Part shown: positions 42,820 through 52,081 of the stretch, piece by piece | Position numbering within the stretch: the first letter of the stretch is position 1 | How the letters are laid out: every line of letters begins with the position of its first letter | Origin: Allostella vacuolata | GTDB taxonomy: Bacteria > Pseudomonadota > Alphaproteobacteria > ATCC43930 > Allostellaceae | Length of the DNA: 64,000 bases | Direction: 5' to 3' | NCBI GenBank assembly: GCA_006739055.1 | Contig: AP019702.1 | Span: forward strand, 806,501-870,500 | Position numbers and translations under genes: made by a program | The notes under the pieces: generated by a model | Seen by the model: only the letters and a program-made list of their open reading frames with translations | Databases searched by the model: none | Told to the model about the DNA's origin: nothing

Positions 42820-43362
42820 CTAGACGGGCACCAGCGGCCGGTGGGGCAGGGGCGGCAGCTCGATCGCGATGCCGTCGCCGGGGTGGACGTCGCCGCCCTC
42901 GACGATCACGGCCATGATGCCCGCCTTGCGCACCAGGTTGCCTGCGCCGTCCCGGTCCAGGGTGGCGGCCATCAGGCCGGGCTGCAACCCGTTCAGCTGG
43001 TGGCAGGGGTTGCGCAGGCCGGTCACCTCGACCACGGCCCGGGCGCCGAGCCGCAGCCGGGTGCCGGTCGGCAGGGCCAGCAGGTCGATGCCGCGGGTGG
43101 TCACGTTCTCACCCATCCGGCCCGGTGGAACGGCGAAGCCGGCCGCCGACAGTTCGTCCTGCAGCTCGGCATGGATCAGGTGCAGCTGGCGCAGGTTGGG
43201 CTGGGTCGGATCGCGCGCGACGCGGGAGCGGTGCTTCACCGTCCGGCCCAGATGGGCATCCCCTTCCACGCCCAGGCCGGCCAGCAGGCGGATCGCCGGC
43301 CGGTTCGGCTTGCTCATGGTGTGGGTCGGGCTGCAGCTGACGGCGATGACGGTGCCGGTCAT
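42820..43362 (-). CDS. MOSC domain protein
   Basis: A 180-residue stand-alone MOSC domain. The conserved Cys is in EVTGLRNPCHQLNGLQPG, and GRMGENVTTRGIDLLALPTG is the typical MOSC core; the N-terminal GTVIAVSCSPTHTMSKP is also characteristic. MOSC domains bind sulfur or molybdenum cofactor-linked substrates. It is convergent with the small membrane gene (4 bp). ATG 43362 is chosen because upstream codons are not conserved. Confidence 0.85.
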   Translation of the reverse strand: MTGTVIAVSCSPTHTMSKPNRPAIRLLAGLGVEGDAHLGRTVKHRSRVARDPTQPNLRQLHLIHAELQDELSAAGFAVPPGRMGENVTTRGIDLLALPTGTRLRLGARAVVEVTGLRNPCHQLNGLQPGLMAATLDRDGAGNLVRKAGIMAVIVEGGDVHPGDGIAIELPPLPHRPLVPV

Positions 43363-43409
43363 GCGGGGGGCGCTCCTGGCCGTGGGGTGGACCGCTGCCG
43401 GCAAAGAAA

Positions 43410-43439
43410 CGCCCGCGGCATCGAGCGATGCCGCGGGCG
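43410..43439 (-). terminator. Terminator of dctP
   Basis: A 14-bp self-complementary arm pair (43410-43423 with 43426-43439) followed on the minus strand by TTTCTTTG, 20 bp after the dctP stop. It has the stem and T-rich tail of an intrinsic terminator. Confidence 0.75.
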
Positions 43440-43458
43440 GTTCCGGACCGACGCCGGA

Positions 43459-44562
43459 TCAGCCGTACTTGTACTCGAGCAGGCGGGCATTCATGAAGCC
43501 CTGCTCGGCGATGCGGTTCCAGGCCATCAGCTCGCGCCGGTTCTTCAGGAACGATTCCGTCACCTTCTTGGTGATGGCGTCGCCGCTGTCGCGCATCTCG
43601 GCGATCACCTGGCCGCACGCCTCGCCATAGGCCTTGAGGAACTCGTTCGGGAAGCGGCGCAGCTGCACCTTGTGCTGGCGGATCAGGGTCTCCAGCGACG
43701 CGCCGTTGCGCGCGTTGAACTCCGACGTCAGCATCTCGTTCTCGGCCCGGCAGCACGCCATCAGGATGGCGTAGATGTCCTTGGGCAGGGCCATCAGCTT
43801 CTTCTTGTCGAAGGTGATCTCGATCTGGGTGCCGGGCTCGTGCATGCCGGGCCAGTAGTAGTACTTGGCGGCCTTGTAGAAGCCGAGCGACAGGTCGTTC
43901 CAGGGGCCGACCCACTCGGTGGCGTCGATCGCGCCCGACTGGAGGGCCGCGAAGATCTCGCCCGCCGGCAGGTTGATCGTCGTCATGCCGAGCTTGCGCA
44001 GGGCCTCGCCGCCGATGCCGGGGATGCGCATCTTCATCCCCTTCACGTCATCCGGGGTGCGCACTTCCTTGTTGAACCAGCCGCCCATCTGCACGCCGGT
44101 CGAGCCGCCATGGACGCCCTTCAGGCCGAACTGGTCGTAGAGTTCGTCCCACAGCTCCTGGCCGCCGCCGAAGTTCATCCAGCCGGCGAGCTCGCTGGTG
44201 ACAAGGCCGAACGGGACGGTGGAGAAGAAGTTCACCGCCTTCGACTTGTTGACCCAGTAGTAGGGCGTGCCGTGGAACAGGTCGGCGGCGCCGCGGGTGA
44301 CCGCGTCGAAGCTCTCGAAGGCGGGAACCAGTTCGCCCGCGCCATAGACCTTGATGGTCAGCCGGCCGTCGGTCGCCTCGCCGACCGACTTCGCGAATCG
44401 CTCGGCGCCGGTGCCCTGGCCGGGGAAGTTCTTGGGCCAGGTGGTGACCATCCGCCATTCGATGCGGCTTTGGGCGAGGGCCGGGGTCGCCAGCGCGGTC
44501 GCGCCCGCGGCGGCGGCGCCAACGGCCGCGCCCTTGATGAGCGCGCGTCGTTTCATCGACAT
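43459..44562 (-). CDS. dctP: TRAP transporter substrate-binding protein (DctP)
   Basis: A 367-residue periplasmic protein. The leader SMKRRALIKGAAVGAAAAGA ends ATPALAQ and has a twin-arginine, so Tat export is likely. The mature part has WRMVTTWPKNFPGQGTGAER, the substrate-contact region GVQMGGWFNKEVRTPDDVKG with MRIPGIGGEALRKLG, and GAIDATEWVGPWND, as in the group that binds 2-oxo or aromatic acids. ATG 44562 has GGGAGG 7 bases upstream. It is probably the binding partner of DctQM, though on the opposite strand with its own terminator. Confidence 0.92.
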   Translation of the reverse strand: MSMKRRALIKGAAVGAAAAGATALATPALAQSRIEWRMVTTWPKNFPGQGTGAERFAKSVGEATDGRLTIKVYGAGELVPAFESFDAVTRGAADLFHGTPYYWVNKSKAVNFFSTVPFGLVTSELAGWMNFGGGQELWDELYDQFGLKGVHGGSTGVQMGGWFNKEVRTPDDVKGMKMRIPGIGGEALRKLGMTTINLPAGEIFAALQSGAIDATEWVGPWNDLSLGFYKAAKYYYWPGMHEPGTQIEITFDKKKLMALPKDIYAILMACCRAENEMLTSEFNARNGASLETLIRQHKVQLRRFPNEFLKAYGEACGQVIAEMRDSGDAITKKVTESFLKNRRELMAWNRIAEQGFMNARLLEYKYG

Positions 44563-44827
44563 GAAATAACCTCCCAAGAAGTCGTTGCAGGCCCGGCCGC
44601 TGGGTGCCGGCTGCGCGTATCATGCGATGCCCGCCGGCGCTTTTGCAACGCTGGCGGCGCACCGAGTCGCGGGTTCGTGACCGGCACCGGACCCGTTGCA
44701 CAAAACGCAATGCAGGCGCCCAAATTTGCGGCAGGACTGGCCGGCAGGGTGCTGTAGGATTAGGTTCGGTCGGACGAGGCCCCCCGCGCCCGAGCGACCC
44801 TGGAGCCCCCTAGCAGGATCCGAGCAC

Positions 44828-46054
44828 ATGGATGCGAGCAGCACCCTCGCGCCGCCGTCGGCGCGCCGCGACCTGTCGGTCATCGGCCTGATCTGCGCGG
44901 CGCATTTCGTCAGCCACGTCCATATCTTCATCCTGCCGCCGCTCTTCCCCTTCCTGAAGGACGCGCTCCAGGTCAGTTACGTCGAGCTCGGCCTGGTGCT
45001 GACCGTCTTCAACGTCGCGACCGCCGTCACCCAGACGCCGGCCGGGTTCCTGGTCGACCGCATCGGCCCCTTCCGCCTGCTGGTCGGCGGGCTGGTGCTG
45101 GGCAGCCTGTCGCTGGCCGCGGCCGGGATCGCCGGGTCCTACACGGCGCTCCTCGTCGCCTTCCTGTTCGCCGGCCTCGCCAACTCGGTCTACCACCCGG
45201 CCGACTACTCGATCCTGTCCTCGAGCGTGCAGGACAGCCGCATCGGCCGCGCCTTCTCGTTCCACACCTTCTCGGGCTATCTCGGCACCGCGGTGTCGCC
45301 GGCCCTGATGCTGGGGCTGGCGCTCACCGTCGGCTGGCAGGCGGCCCTGGTGGTCGCCGGCGCGATCGGCTTCGCGGTCGCCATCCTGCTGCTGGTCCGC
45401 TCGGCCGACCTCGCCCACGCCCAGCCGCGCCGCAAGGCCAGGACGGACGATCCCGCGGCGCCGTCGGGCGTCAAGCTGCTGTTCCAGCCGACCATTCTCG
45501 GCCTGATGTTCTTCTTCATGCTGATCACGATGTCGGCGTCCGGGATCACCTCGTTCGCCGTGGTGGCGCTCAACAGCCTCTACGGAACGCCGCTCGCGGT
45601 CGGCAACACGGCCCTGACCGGCTACCTGGTCAGCGGCGCCATCGGCGTCCTGCTGGGCGGGTGGATCGCGGACCGTACCCGCCACCATGCGCTGGTCGCC
45701 GCCGCCTGCTTCGCCGCCACTTCCTCGGTGGTGCTGCTGATCGGCTCGGTCGATCTCGGCTCGGTCCTGCTGGTGGCGGTGATGACCCTGTCGGGCCTGG
45801 CCTACGGCATCATCATGCCCTCGCGCGACATGATGGTGCGCGCGGCCACCCCGGCCGGCTCGTTCGGCAAGGTCTTCGGCTTCGTCTCGACCGGCTTCAG
45901 CATCGGCGGGATGATCGCCCCGCCGCTCTACGGCTTCATCATGGACAAGGGCGATCCCTACTGGATCTTCGTCGTCGCGGCCGGGCTGATGCTGGTCGGC
46001 ACGCTGACCGCGGTCGGCCGCTCGCGCATCGCGACCCGGCCCGCAGCGGCCTGA
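44828..46054 (+). CDS. Major facilitator superfamily transporter
   Basis: A 408-residue, 12-helix MFS protein. The loop 2-3 motif is QTPAGFLVDRIGPFRLL (A-motif G-x-L-x-D-R), repeated as GVLLGGWIADRTRHHAL in the second half. The start GLICAAHFVSHVHIFILPPL is reminiscent of the Fsr/fosmidomycin-resistance group of MFS proteins, but substrate cannot be assigned. ATG 44828 gives a normal N-terminus; the upstream in-frame extension is non-coding in appearance. It is divergent from dctP across a 265-bp spacer that should hold both promoters. Confidence 0.88.
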   Translation: MDASSTLAPPSARRDLSVIGLICAAHFVSHVHIFILPPLFPFLKDALQVSYVELGLVLTVFNVATAVTQTPAGFLVDRIGPFRLLVGGLVLGSLSLAAAGIAGSYTALLVAFLFAGLANSVYHPADYSILSSSVQDSRIGRAFSFHTFSGYLGTAVSPALMLGLALTVGWQAALVVAGAIGFAVAILLLVRSADLAHAQPRRKARTDDPAAPSGVKLLFQPTILGLMFFFMLITMSASGITSFAVVALNSLYGTPLAVGNTALTGYLVSGAIGVLLGGWIADRTRHHALVAAACFAATSSVVLLIGSVDLGSVLLVAVMTLSGLAYGIIMPSRDMMVRAATPAGSFGKVFGFVSTGFSIGGMIAPPLYGFIMDKGDPYWIFVVAAGLMLVGTLTAVGRSRIATRPAAA

Positions 46055-46067
46055 GTTCCCGGGTCGC

Positions 46068-46799
46068 CTATCCGGCGATCCGCACCGGGTCGCCGGCCGC
46101 GACCGGTCCCGGCCGGACGACGGCCAGCAGCGCGCCGAAATCCGCCCGGTTGCTGCGGGCGAGCAGGTCCAGCACGGCCGGGTCGTGCGCGATGCCGGGC
46201 TGGGCGATGGTGACGAAGGCGCAGCGCCGGCACGGCTCCAGCACCCGCAGGCGGGCCCCGCCCACCTCCAGCTCCAGCCCGGGCGGCCATTCCGATTCGG
46301 GGAACGGCAGCGCGCGATCGGGCCAGTCGACGACGAGGTTGGGGCGGAAACGCCGCGGGTCGCCCGGCCGGTCGGGCAGGCGCTCGTCCAGCGTCGCCAG
46401 GGACGCGGTGGTGACGAGGTGGAGCGCCCGCACGTCGTAGCGCGGCGGCACGGTCTCGGTGCCGGGCGGCAGGTCCGGCGACGGGTGCCGGACCAGGCGG
46501 ACGGGGAACGTGAAATGCCCGGCGAGTGCCGCGTCGGTTTCCGGTGCCGCGCCGGGCCGCCAGGTTCCATCCGGCAGTTGCAGTTCGACGCCGTCCGCCC
46601 CGAGCCGGGCCCGGACATGCGGCGTGGCGCGCCAGCGCCGCCGCTTGGGCGAGGCGATCTCGCCGTCGGCATCGACCACGCCCCACAGGCGGTCGCCGCC
46701 GATGCCGCCCGGGCCGACCTCCGCCCGGTCGAGCCGCTCCCCGCCCATCGAGCTGACGGGATAGCGCCAGACCGACAGGACGGAGGCGGCTGCGGACAT
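46068..46799 (-). CDS. MOSC N-terminal plus MOSC domain protein
   Basis: A 243-residue protein with a MOSC_N beta-barrel (VLSVWRYPVSSMGGERLD, GIGGDRLWGVVDADGEIAS) followed by a MOSC domain (FRPNLVVDWPDRALPFPESE, EPCRRCAFVTIAQPGI). The Cys in EPCRRC is the conserved MOSC cysteine. This layout is that of mARC/YcbX-like molybdoproteins that reduce N-hydroxylated compounds, here without an added ferredoxin domain. It sits 14 bp downstream of the ThDP-enzyme gene on the same strand. Confidence 0.85.
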   Translation of the reverse strand: MSAAASVLSVWRYPVSSMGGERLDRAEVGPGGIGGDRLWGVVDADGEIASPKRRRWRATPHVRARLGADGVELQLPDGTWRPGAAPETDAALAGHFTFPVRLVRHPSPDLPPGTETVPPRYDVRALHLVTTASLATLDERLPDRPGDPRRFRPNLVVDWPDRALPFPESEWPPGLELEVGGARLRVLEPCRRCAFVTIAQPGIAHDPAVLDLLARSNRADFGALLAVVRPGPVAAGDPVRIAG

Positions 46800-46813
46800 C
46801 GGCGGGCTTGCCC

Positions 46814-48361
46814 TCAGATGACCGCTTCGATCAGGTAGGGGCCCGGGGTGGCGATGGCGCGGGCCAGCTGGTCGTTGAACTCCTCGGCGGTGGTGGCCCG
46901 GCTGCCGGCCACCCCCATGCCGCGGGCCATGTCGACCCAGTTGAGGTCGGGCCGGTCGAGGCTCAGCATGTCGATCGCCTTGCGGCCCGGGTTGTGGGCG
47001 CCGACATTGTGCAGCTCGCCGCGCAGGATCGCGTAGGAGCGGTTCGAGAAGATGACGTTGACGACGTCGAGGCCCTCGCGCGCCATCGTCCACAGCGCCT
47101 GCACCGTGTACATGCCGCTGCCGTCGCCTTCCAGGCACAGGACCTTGCGGTCGGGACAGGCGACCGCCGCCCCGAGCGCGAGCGGCAGGCCGAGGCCGAT
47201 GGCGCCGCCGGTGATCTGCAGCCAGTCGTGCGGCGGCGCGCCCTTGGTGAAGGGGAACAGGCCGCGGCCGGAGGTCACCGCCTCGTCGGCGACGATGCAG
47301 TTCTCCGGCATCAGGGCGCCGATGGCGTTGGCGCAGGCGTCGACGGTCAGGGCGCCGGTGGAGAGCGCCGGGCGCTTGGCCGGCTCGAACGCGACCGCCG
47401 CACCCTTGGCGCCGACCTCGTCCGCCAGCCATTCCAGCGCGTGGACCAGGTCCTGGTCGATGGTCGCCAAGCGGAAGATGTTGGCGCCGGGCGCGGTCAT
47501 CACGCTGGGCTTGCCGGGATAGGCGAAGAAGCCGACCGGGGCCTTGGCGCCGACCAGGATGACCTGGCGGAAGTCCTTCAGGCGGGCGATCGCCTGGTCG
47601 ACCGGGTAGGGCACGCGGTCGACCGAGAAGCGGCCGGCGCCGCGCTCGGTGCGGCCGTTGGAGGTCTGGGCCAGGATCTGGCAGCCGGTCCGGGCGGCGA
47701 TCGCCCCGGCCGCCGTCGTGCCGGCGACCCGCAGGGCCTGGCCGGTGATCAGGATGAGCGTGCCCTGGGGGTCCTTGCGCAGGAGCTCGGCCGCCTCGCG
47801 GATCGCCTCCTGCGTCACCTGCTCGCGCGGCGGCGGCGGCGCCACCGGGGCGGGGCCGGTCCCCTCGTTCCAGGCGGTGTCGGCGGGCAGGATCAGGGTC
47901 GCGATCTGCCCAGGCGCGGTGCGGGCGACGCGGATCGCCTCGGCCCCGTCGGCGGCGATCGTCTCGGCCGACGGCGAGGTCTTGACCCAGTGCGAGAAGG
48001 GCCGGGCGATGCCCTCGATGTCGGAGGTGAGCGGCGCGTCGTACTGGTGGTGATAGACCGCGTGGTCGCCGACGATGTTGACGATCGGGGTGAAGGCGCG
48101 CCGCGCATTGTGCAGGTTGGCGCCGCCATTGGCGAGCCCGGGGCCGAGATGCAGCAGCGTGGCGGCCGGCTTGTCGGCCATGCGGCCATAGCCGTCGGCG
48201 GCCCCGGTGACCACGCCCTCGAACAGGCCGAGCACGCAGCGCATGCCCTCGACCCGGTCGAGCGCGGCCACGAAATGCATCTCCGACGTGCCGGGGTTGG
48301 TGAAGCACACGTCGACGCCGCCCCCGACCAGGGTCCGCACCAGGCTTTCCGCACCGTTCAT
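46814..48361 (-). CDS. Thiamine diphosphate-dependent decarboxylase/synthase (IlvB-like)
   Basis: A 515-residue ThDP enzyme. The PYR domain has the catalytic Glu in GLFEGVVTGAADGYGRM and FTNPGTSEMHF; the middle domain spans about residues 170-310; the PP domain has the cofactor motif GDGSGMYTVQALWTMAREGL with VNVIFSNRSYAI. It resembles the acetolactate synthase-like group of unknown substrate (benzoylformate decarboxylase-like GTSEMHF start). The usual NN at the end of the ThDP motif is replaced by SNRSY, as in this subgroup. No FAD site is evident. Confidence 0.85.
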   Translation of the reverse strand: MNGAESLVRTLVGGGVDVCFTNPGTSEMHFVAALDRVEGMRCVLGLFEGVVTGAADGYGRMADKPAATLLHLGPGLANGGANLHNARRAFTPIVNIVGDHAVYHHQYDAPLTSDIEGIARPFSHWVKTSPSAETIAADGAEAIRVARTAPGQIATLILPADTAWNEGTGPAPVAPPPPREQVTQEAIREAAELLRKDPQGTLILITGQALRVAGTTAAGAIAARTGCQILAQTSNGRTERGAGRFSVDRVPYPVDQAIARLKDFRQVILVGAKAPVGFFAYPGKPSVMTAPGANIFRLATIDQDLVHALEWLADEVGAKGAAVAFEPAKRPALSTGALTVDACANAIGALMPENCIVADEAVTSGRGLFPFTKGAPPHDWLQITGGAIGLGLPLALGAAVACPDRKVLCLEGDGSGMYTVQALWTMAREGLDVVNVIFSNRSYAILRGELHNVGAHNPGRKAIDMLSLDRPDLNWVDMARGMGVAGSRATTAEEFNDQLARAIATPGPYLIEAVI

Positions 48362-48520
48362 GTCTGTCACTACTCCTAGAGCGGCGCCGATCGCCCGGGG
48401 CCGGGGGATTCTGTCGTCCGGATGGCGCGGGCACCCTGGCCCGCCGGGAACTGCCGGCGGAATGTATCGGCCGCCACCGGGGGACACAAGCGGGCCCCCG
48501 GCGGCGGCGATCCCCGGGCG

Positions 48521-49264
48521 TCAGTGGGCGCCTTCGGCCTCCTTGCGCTTGCGGCGCCCGGCCGCGATCAGATTCAGGCTCTCGACCAGGATCGAGAAGC
48601 CCATGGCGGCGTAGATGTAGCCCTTCGGGATGTGGAAGCCGAAGCCGTCGGCGACCAGCACCATGCCGATCAGCAACAGGAAGCTGAGCGCCAGCATCTT
48701 CACCGTCGGGTGCCTGGAGACGAAGGCGCTGAGCGGCGCCGATGCGACCAGCATCAGGGCGACGGCGATGATCACGGCCGTCACCATCACCCACAGCTCC
48801 TCGGCCATGCCGACCGCGGTGATGACGCTGTCGAGCGAGAACACGGCGTCGAGGATGATGATCTGCAGGATGACGCCCTGGAAGGTCGCCCGGGCCAGGG
48901 TGGCGCCGACCGCCTCGTCATGCCCTTCGACGCGCTCGTGGATCTCGCGCGTGCCCTTGAAGATGAGGAACAGGCCGCCGCCGATCAGGATCAGGTCGCG
49001 CCACGAGAAGGCCTGCCCGGCGACCTCGAACACCGACGTCGTCAGGCCGGCGATCCAGGAGATCGAGGCGAGCAGCGCCAGGCGCATCAGCAGGGCCAGG
49101 GCCAGGCCGACCTTGCGCGCCCGGTCGCGCTGTTCCTCGGGCAGCTTGTTGGCAAGGATCGCGATGAAGACGAGGTTGTCGATCCCGAGCACGATCTCGA
49201 GCGCGGTCAGCGTCGCGAGACTGGCCCACACGTGCGGGTCACTCAGCCACTCCATGATCCCCAT
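48521..49264 (-). CDS. TerC family integral membrane protein
   Basis: A 247-residue protein with about seven helices. The family motifs LEIVLGIDNLVFIAILANKL and DAVFSLDSVITAVGMAEEL each carry the intramembrane Asp residues thought to bind metal. TerC proteins export Mn2+ (MeeF/MeeY group) during exoenzyme metalation or in alkaline stress. No yybP-ykoY element is apparent upstream. ATG 49264 or the nearby 49255 are both possible starts. Confidence 0.92.
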   Translation of the reverse strand: MGIMEWLSDPHVWASLATLTALEIVLGIDNLVFIAILANKLPEEQRDRARKVGLALALLMRLALLASISWIAGLTTSVFEVAGQAFSWRDLILIGGGLFLIFKGTREIHERVEGHDEAVGATLARATFQGVILQIIILDAVFSLDSVITAVGMAEELWVMVTAVIIAVALMLVASAPLSAFVSRHPTVKMLALSFLLLIGMVLVADGFGFHIPKGYIYAAMGFSILVESLNLIAAGRRKRKEAEGAH

Positions 49265-49310
49265 GTCCCCCGTTCGTCGTCGATGGCCCGTTTGTCGTCG
49301 AAGGGCTCGG

Positions 49311-49640
49311 TCAGCGCAGGGTCCGCAGCCGCGCCAGGATGACCGCCGCCAGGCCGAAGAGCATGGCCAGGATCGGCGCCAGGATGACGAGCACGGCCTC
49401 GGCCACCAGCAGGCCGCCCAGCGCACTACAGGCGACGGCAAATACGCCGGCGAGCCATTCCGGTTCCCCGAATACGTCGATGGCACCCAGCGCGGCCGCC
49501 GCCGCCGCGGTGCCGCCGCGAACGGTCCAGCGGCTGCGCGCCAGGAAGGAGAGGAAGATGGCGGTCGCGACCGTCAGCGGATGGACGACCGCCGCCAGGA
49601 GCGGGACCAGCAGGTCGACGGGATCCTCGAACCCGGTCAT
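49311..49640 (-). CDS. Hypothetical small membrane protein
   Basis: A 109-residue protein with three predicted helices (about residues 10-33, 42-60 and 66-103) and few charged residues. It is 46 bp upstream of terC on the same strand, so it may be co-transcribed. I recognise no family. The ATG at 49640 sits behind a weak ribosome site. It is divergent from the VOC-protein gene across a 214-bp spacer. Confidence 0.6.
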   Translation of the reverse strand: MTGFEDPVDLLVPLLAAVVHPLTVATAIFLSFLARSRWTVRGGTAAAAAALGAIDVFGEPEWLAGVFAVACSALGGLLVAEAVLVILAPILAMLFGLAAVILARLRTLR

Positions 49641-49854
49641 GGCCGACGGGCTTCCTGCAGCAGCTCGGACCTCGGAGGTTCGCGATTCGTCATCGGCAGG
49701 GGCCCAGTTGGCAGGATTCCGTGGCCAAGACCAGCGGAATCGGTCGGATGCCGCCGCCGCACCCGCGCCTTTGGGTTCCCGTCGGCGGCCATGCCCTATA
49801 TGAGAGGCGGCAAGGGCCGCCGGGGGGCGGCCGGTCCGATCGGAGTTTCGCCAG

Positions 49855-50703
49855 ATGCGCGCCCATGTCCTCGGCATCGATCATGTCATCGTCCTGGTCC
49901 GCGACCTCGATGCGGCCGCCGCCGACTATGGCCGGCTCGGCTTCACGATTTCCCCGCGCGGCACGCACAGCGCGCATATGGGGACGGGCAATCATACCAT
50001 CATGCTGGAACGCGACTATTTCGAACTGATGGGCGTGCTGGCGCCGACCGAGGCCAACGCCCGCTGGCGCGAGATCCTGGCCCGGCGCGAGGGCATGAGC
50101 GGGGTCGCGCTCAAGACCGACAGCGCCGCCAAGGCCGCGGCCGAGATGCGCCGGGCGGGCATCGCGGCCGCCGACCCGGTGCATTTCTCGCGGCCCGTGC
50201 CCCTGCCGGGCGGCGGCACCGGCGAGGCGGCGTTCGACACCACCCAGTTCCCGCCCGAGGCGACGCCCGACGCCCGCATGTTCTGCTGCCAGCACCTGAC
50301 GCCGCAAACCGTGTGGGTCCCGTCGCTCCTGCACCATGCCAACAGCGCCCAGGGACTGGCCGAGGTGCTGCTGGCGACCGACGACCCGGCGGCAGCGGCG
50401 CCGGCGTATGCCCGGATCTTCGATCGCGGCTCGGCGGCGATCCCGGGCGGCGTGGCGGTTCCGACCGGCAACACGCCCCTGTCGCTGCTGCGCCCGGCGG
50501 CGCTGGCCGCGCGCTATCCGGGGGTCGACCTGTCGGACCTGCCGGGCGCGGGCCTGGCCGGCTTCGTCGTCCGCGTCCGCAGCCGCGACGCGGCCCGCGC
50601 GGCGCTGGCCGCGGGCGGGGTGGCGTTCGTGGAGGAGGGGGCGTCCCTGGTGGTGCCGCCGGCCGCGGCCCGCGGCGCGCTGATCGAGTTCCGGCCGGGC
50701 TGA
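49855..50703 (+). CDS. Glyoxalase-like (VOC) domain protein
   Basis: A 282-residue protein. It starts MRAHVLGIDHVIVLVRDLDA with the VOC strand-helix and HTIMLERDYFELMGVL, and has a second half with an internal repeat of the fold (LAEVLLATDDPAAAAPAYAR). This fits the glyoxalase-like domain of Pfam PF13468, whose members lack a proven activity. ATG 49855 begins after TTTCGCCAG without a strong ribosome site. It is followed after 41 bp by a glycosyltransferase gene. Confidence 0.8.
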   Translation: MRAHVLGIDHVIVLVRDLDAAAADYGRLGFTISPRGTHSAHMGTGNHTIMLERDYFELMGVLAPTEANARWREILARREGMSGVALKTDSAAKAAAEMRRAGIAAADPVHFSRPVPLPGGGTGEAAFDTTQFPPEATPDARMFCCQHLTPQTVWVPSLLHHANSAQGLAEVLLATDDPAAAAPAYARIFDRGSAAIPGGVAVPTGNTPLSLLRPAALAARYPGVDLSDLPGAGLAGFVVRVRSRDAARAALAAGGVAFVEEGASLVVPPAAARGALIEFRPG

Positions 50704-50744
50704 GCGGCGGCGGCCCCCGGGCCGCGGCGGCAGCGGGCTGCCCG

Positions 50745-51770
50745 ATGGCGTCCATCGTCCTGGCCGACGACGGCCTCGTGTTCGACGGGGCGAGCGTCGA
50801 GGAACGCCCGCTGGGCGGGGCCGAGACCGCGTTCGCCGCCCTGGCGGCGGCGCTGGCGGCGCGCGGCCACGATGTCCGGGCCTATGCCGCGGGCGCCCGC
50901 GGCATCCGCCATCGCGGGGTGGCCTGGGCGCCGATCGCGGACGGGGTGGCCGAGGCGGCCGACCTCTATGTCGCCAACCGCGGCCACCGCGTGCTGCGCG
51001 CCTGCCCGGCGGCGCGTCACGTCGCCTTCTGGGTCCACAATCCGGCCCGCTACCTGCTGAAGTGGCGCTACCAGTGGCCGCTGCTGCGCCGCCGTCCGAC
51101 GCTGGTCTTCGCCGGCCCCTCTCATGCCGCGACATATCCCGCGTGGGCGATGGGCGGCCCCCGGCGCGCGATCCCGCTCGGCGTCTCGGCCGAATTCCTG
51201 GGCCGGGCGGAGCGGTCGCCGCCCGCGCCGGTCGCGGTCTTCACCTCCAACCCCCTGCGCGGTCTCGGCTGGCTGGCCGACCTGTGGGCGCGCTCGGTGC
51301 ATCCGCGGGTGCCGGCGGCCCGCCTGCTGGTGCTCGCCGGCGGCGCGGTCTATGGCGACGCCCGGCTCGCGGCCCGCATGGCCCCGGTGCTCGACCATGC
51401 CCGGACCCTGGCCGGGGCGGGAGTGGAGCTGCGCGACCCGCTGCCGAAGGCGGCCCTGGCGGCCGAACTGGCCGGGGCGCGGCTGTTCCTGCATGCGGGT
51501 GACCCCAACGAGACCTTCTGCCTGGCGGCGGCCGAGGCGCAGGCGATCGGCCTGCCCGCGGTGGTGGGGCGGGCAGGGTCGCTGCCGGAACGGGTCGCCG
51601 ACGGGGTGACCGGATTCGTCGCGGACGACCCCGACCGCTTCGCCGATGCGGTCGTCCGGCTGTTGACGGACGACGGCTTGTGGCAGAACCAGCACCGCGC
51701 GGCACTCGCCCGGTCGGCCGGGGCCGGCTGGGACGGTGCCGCGGCGGCATTCGAGGCGCTGGCGGCCTGA
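50745..51770 (+). CDS. Glycosyltransferase, GT4-like
   Basis: A 341-residue GT-B enzyme. The N-domain starts MASIVLADDGLVFDGAS with ERPLGGAETAFAALAAALAA, as in GT4 members. The C-domain has the nucleotide-sugar site: LGVSAEF (arm), TSNPLRGLGWLADLW and the diagnostic AGDPNETFCLAAAEAQAIGL where the Glu binds the donor ribose. A final GRAGSLPERVADGVTGFVAD matches the family. Donor and acceptor are unknown. No other polysaccharide genes are near. Confidence 0.88.
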   Translation: MASIVLADDGLVFDGASVEERPLGGAETAFAALAAALAARGHDVRAYAAGARGIRHRGVAWAPIADGVAEAADLYVANRGHRVLRACPAARHVAFWVHNPARYLLKWRYQWPLLRRRPTLVFAGPSHAATYPAWAMGGPRRAIPLGVSAEFLGRAERSPPAPVAVFTSNPLRGLGWLADLWARSVHPRVPAARLLVLAGGAVYGDARLAARMAPVLDHARTLAGAGVELRDPLPKAALAAELAGARLFLHAGDPNETFCLAAAEAQAIGLPAVVGRAGSLPERVADGVTGFVADDPDRFADAVVRLLTDDGLWQNQHRAALARSAGAGWDGAAAAFEALAA

Positions 51771-51813
51771 ACCGGGCCGGGCTGCGCCGGAACGAGGGAA
51801 AGGAGCGATCGAC

Positions 51814-52050
51814 ATGCGCGCAAGTTGGGCCATCGCGGGGCTGGCGGCGGTGCTCGCGGCCGGCGGCTGCACCGGCAATTCGGACCTCATCCTCGAGCGC
51901 AAGGGCAACGAGCTGACCGTGCGGATGGTCGAGGGCGATCCGGGCGCCGCGCACCGCGCCGCGCGCGAGGCTTGCGCGGCCGACCGCAAGCGGGCGGCGG
52001 TGGCGGCGGTCGGCTCGGATACGCTGAAGTTCGTCTGCCAGCCCTTCTGA
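51814..52050 (+). CDS. Small lipoprotein
   Basis: A 78-residue protein with a lipobox: MRASWAIAGLAAVLAAGGC, where Cys19 would be acylated. The mature about 60 residues are acidic and basic mixed with two further Cys. It has an AGGAGCG ribosome site 8 bases before the ATG. It is probably anchored to the outer membrane. I recognise no family. Confidence 0.7.
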   Translation: MRASWAIAGLAAVLAAGGCTGNSDLILERKGNELTVRMVEGDPGAAHRAAREACAADRKRAAVAAVGSDTLKFVCQPF

Positions 52051-52081
52051 CCCGCACCGCGGCGGTCAGGCGGACAGGCGG

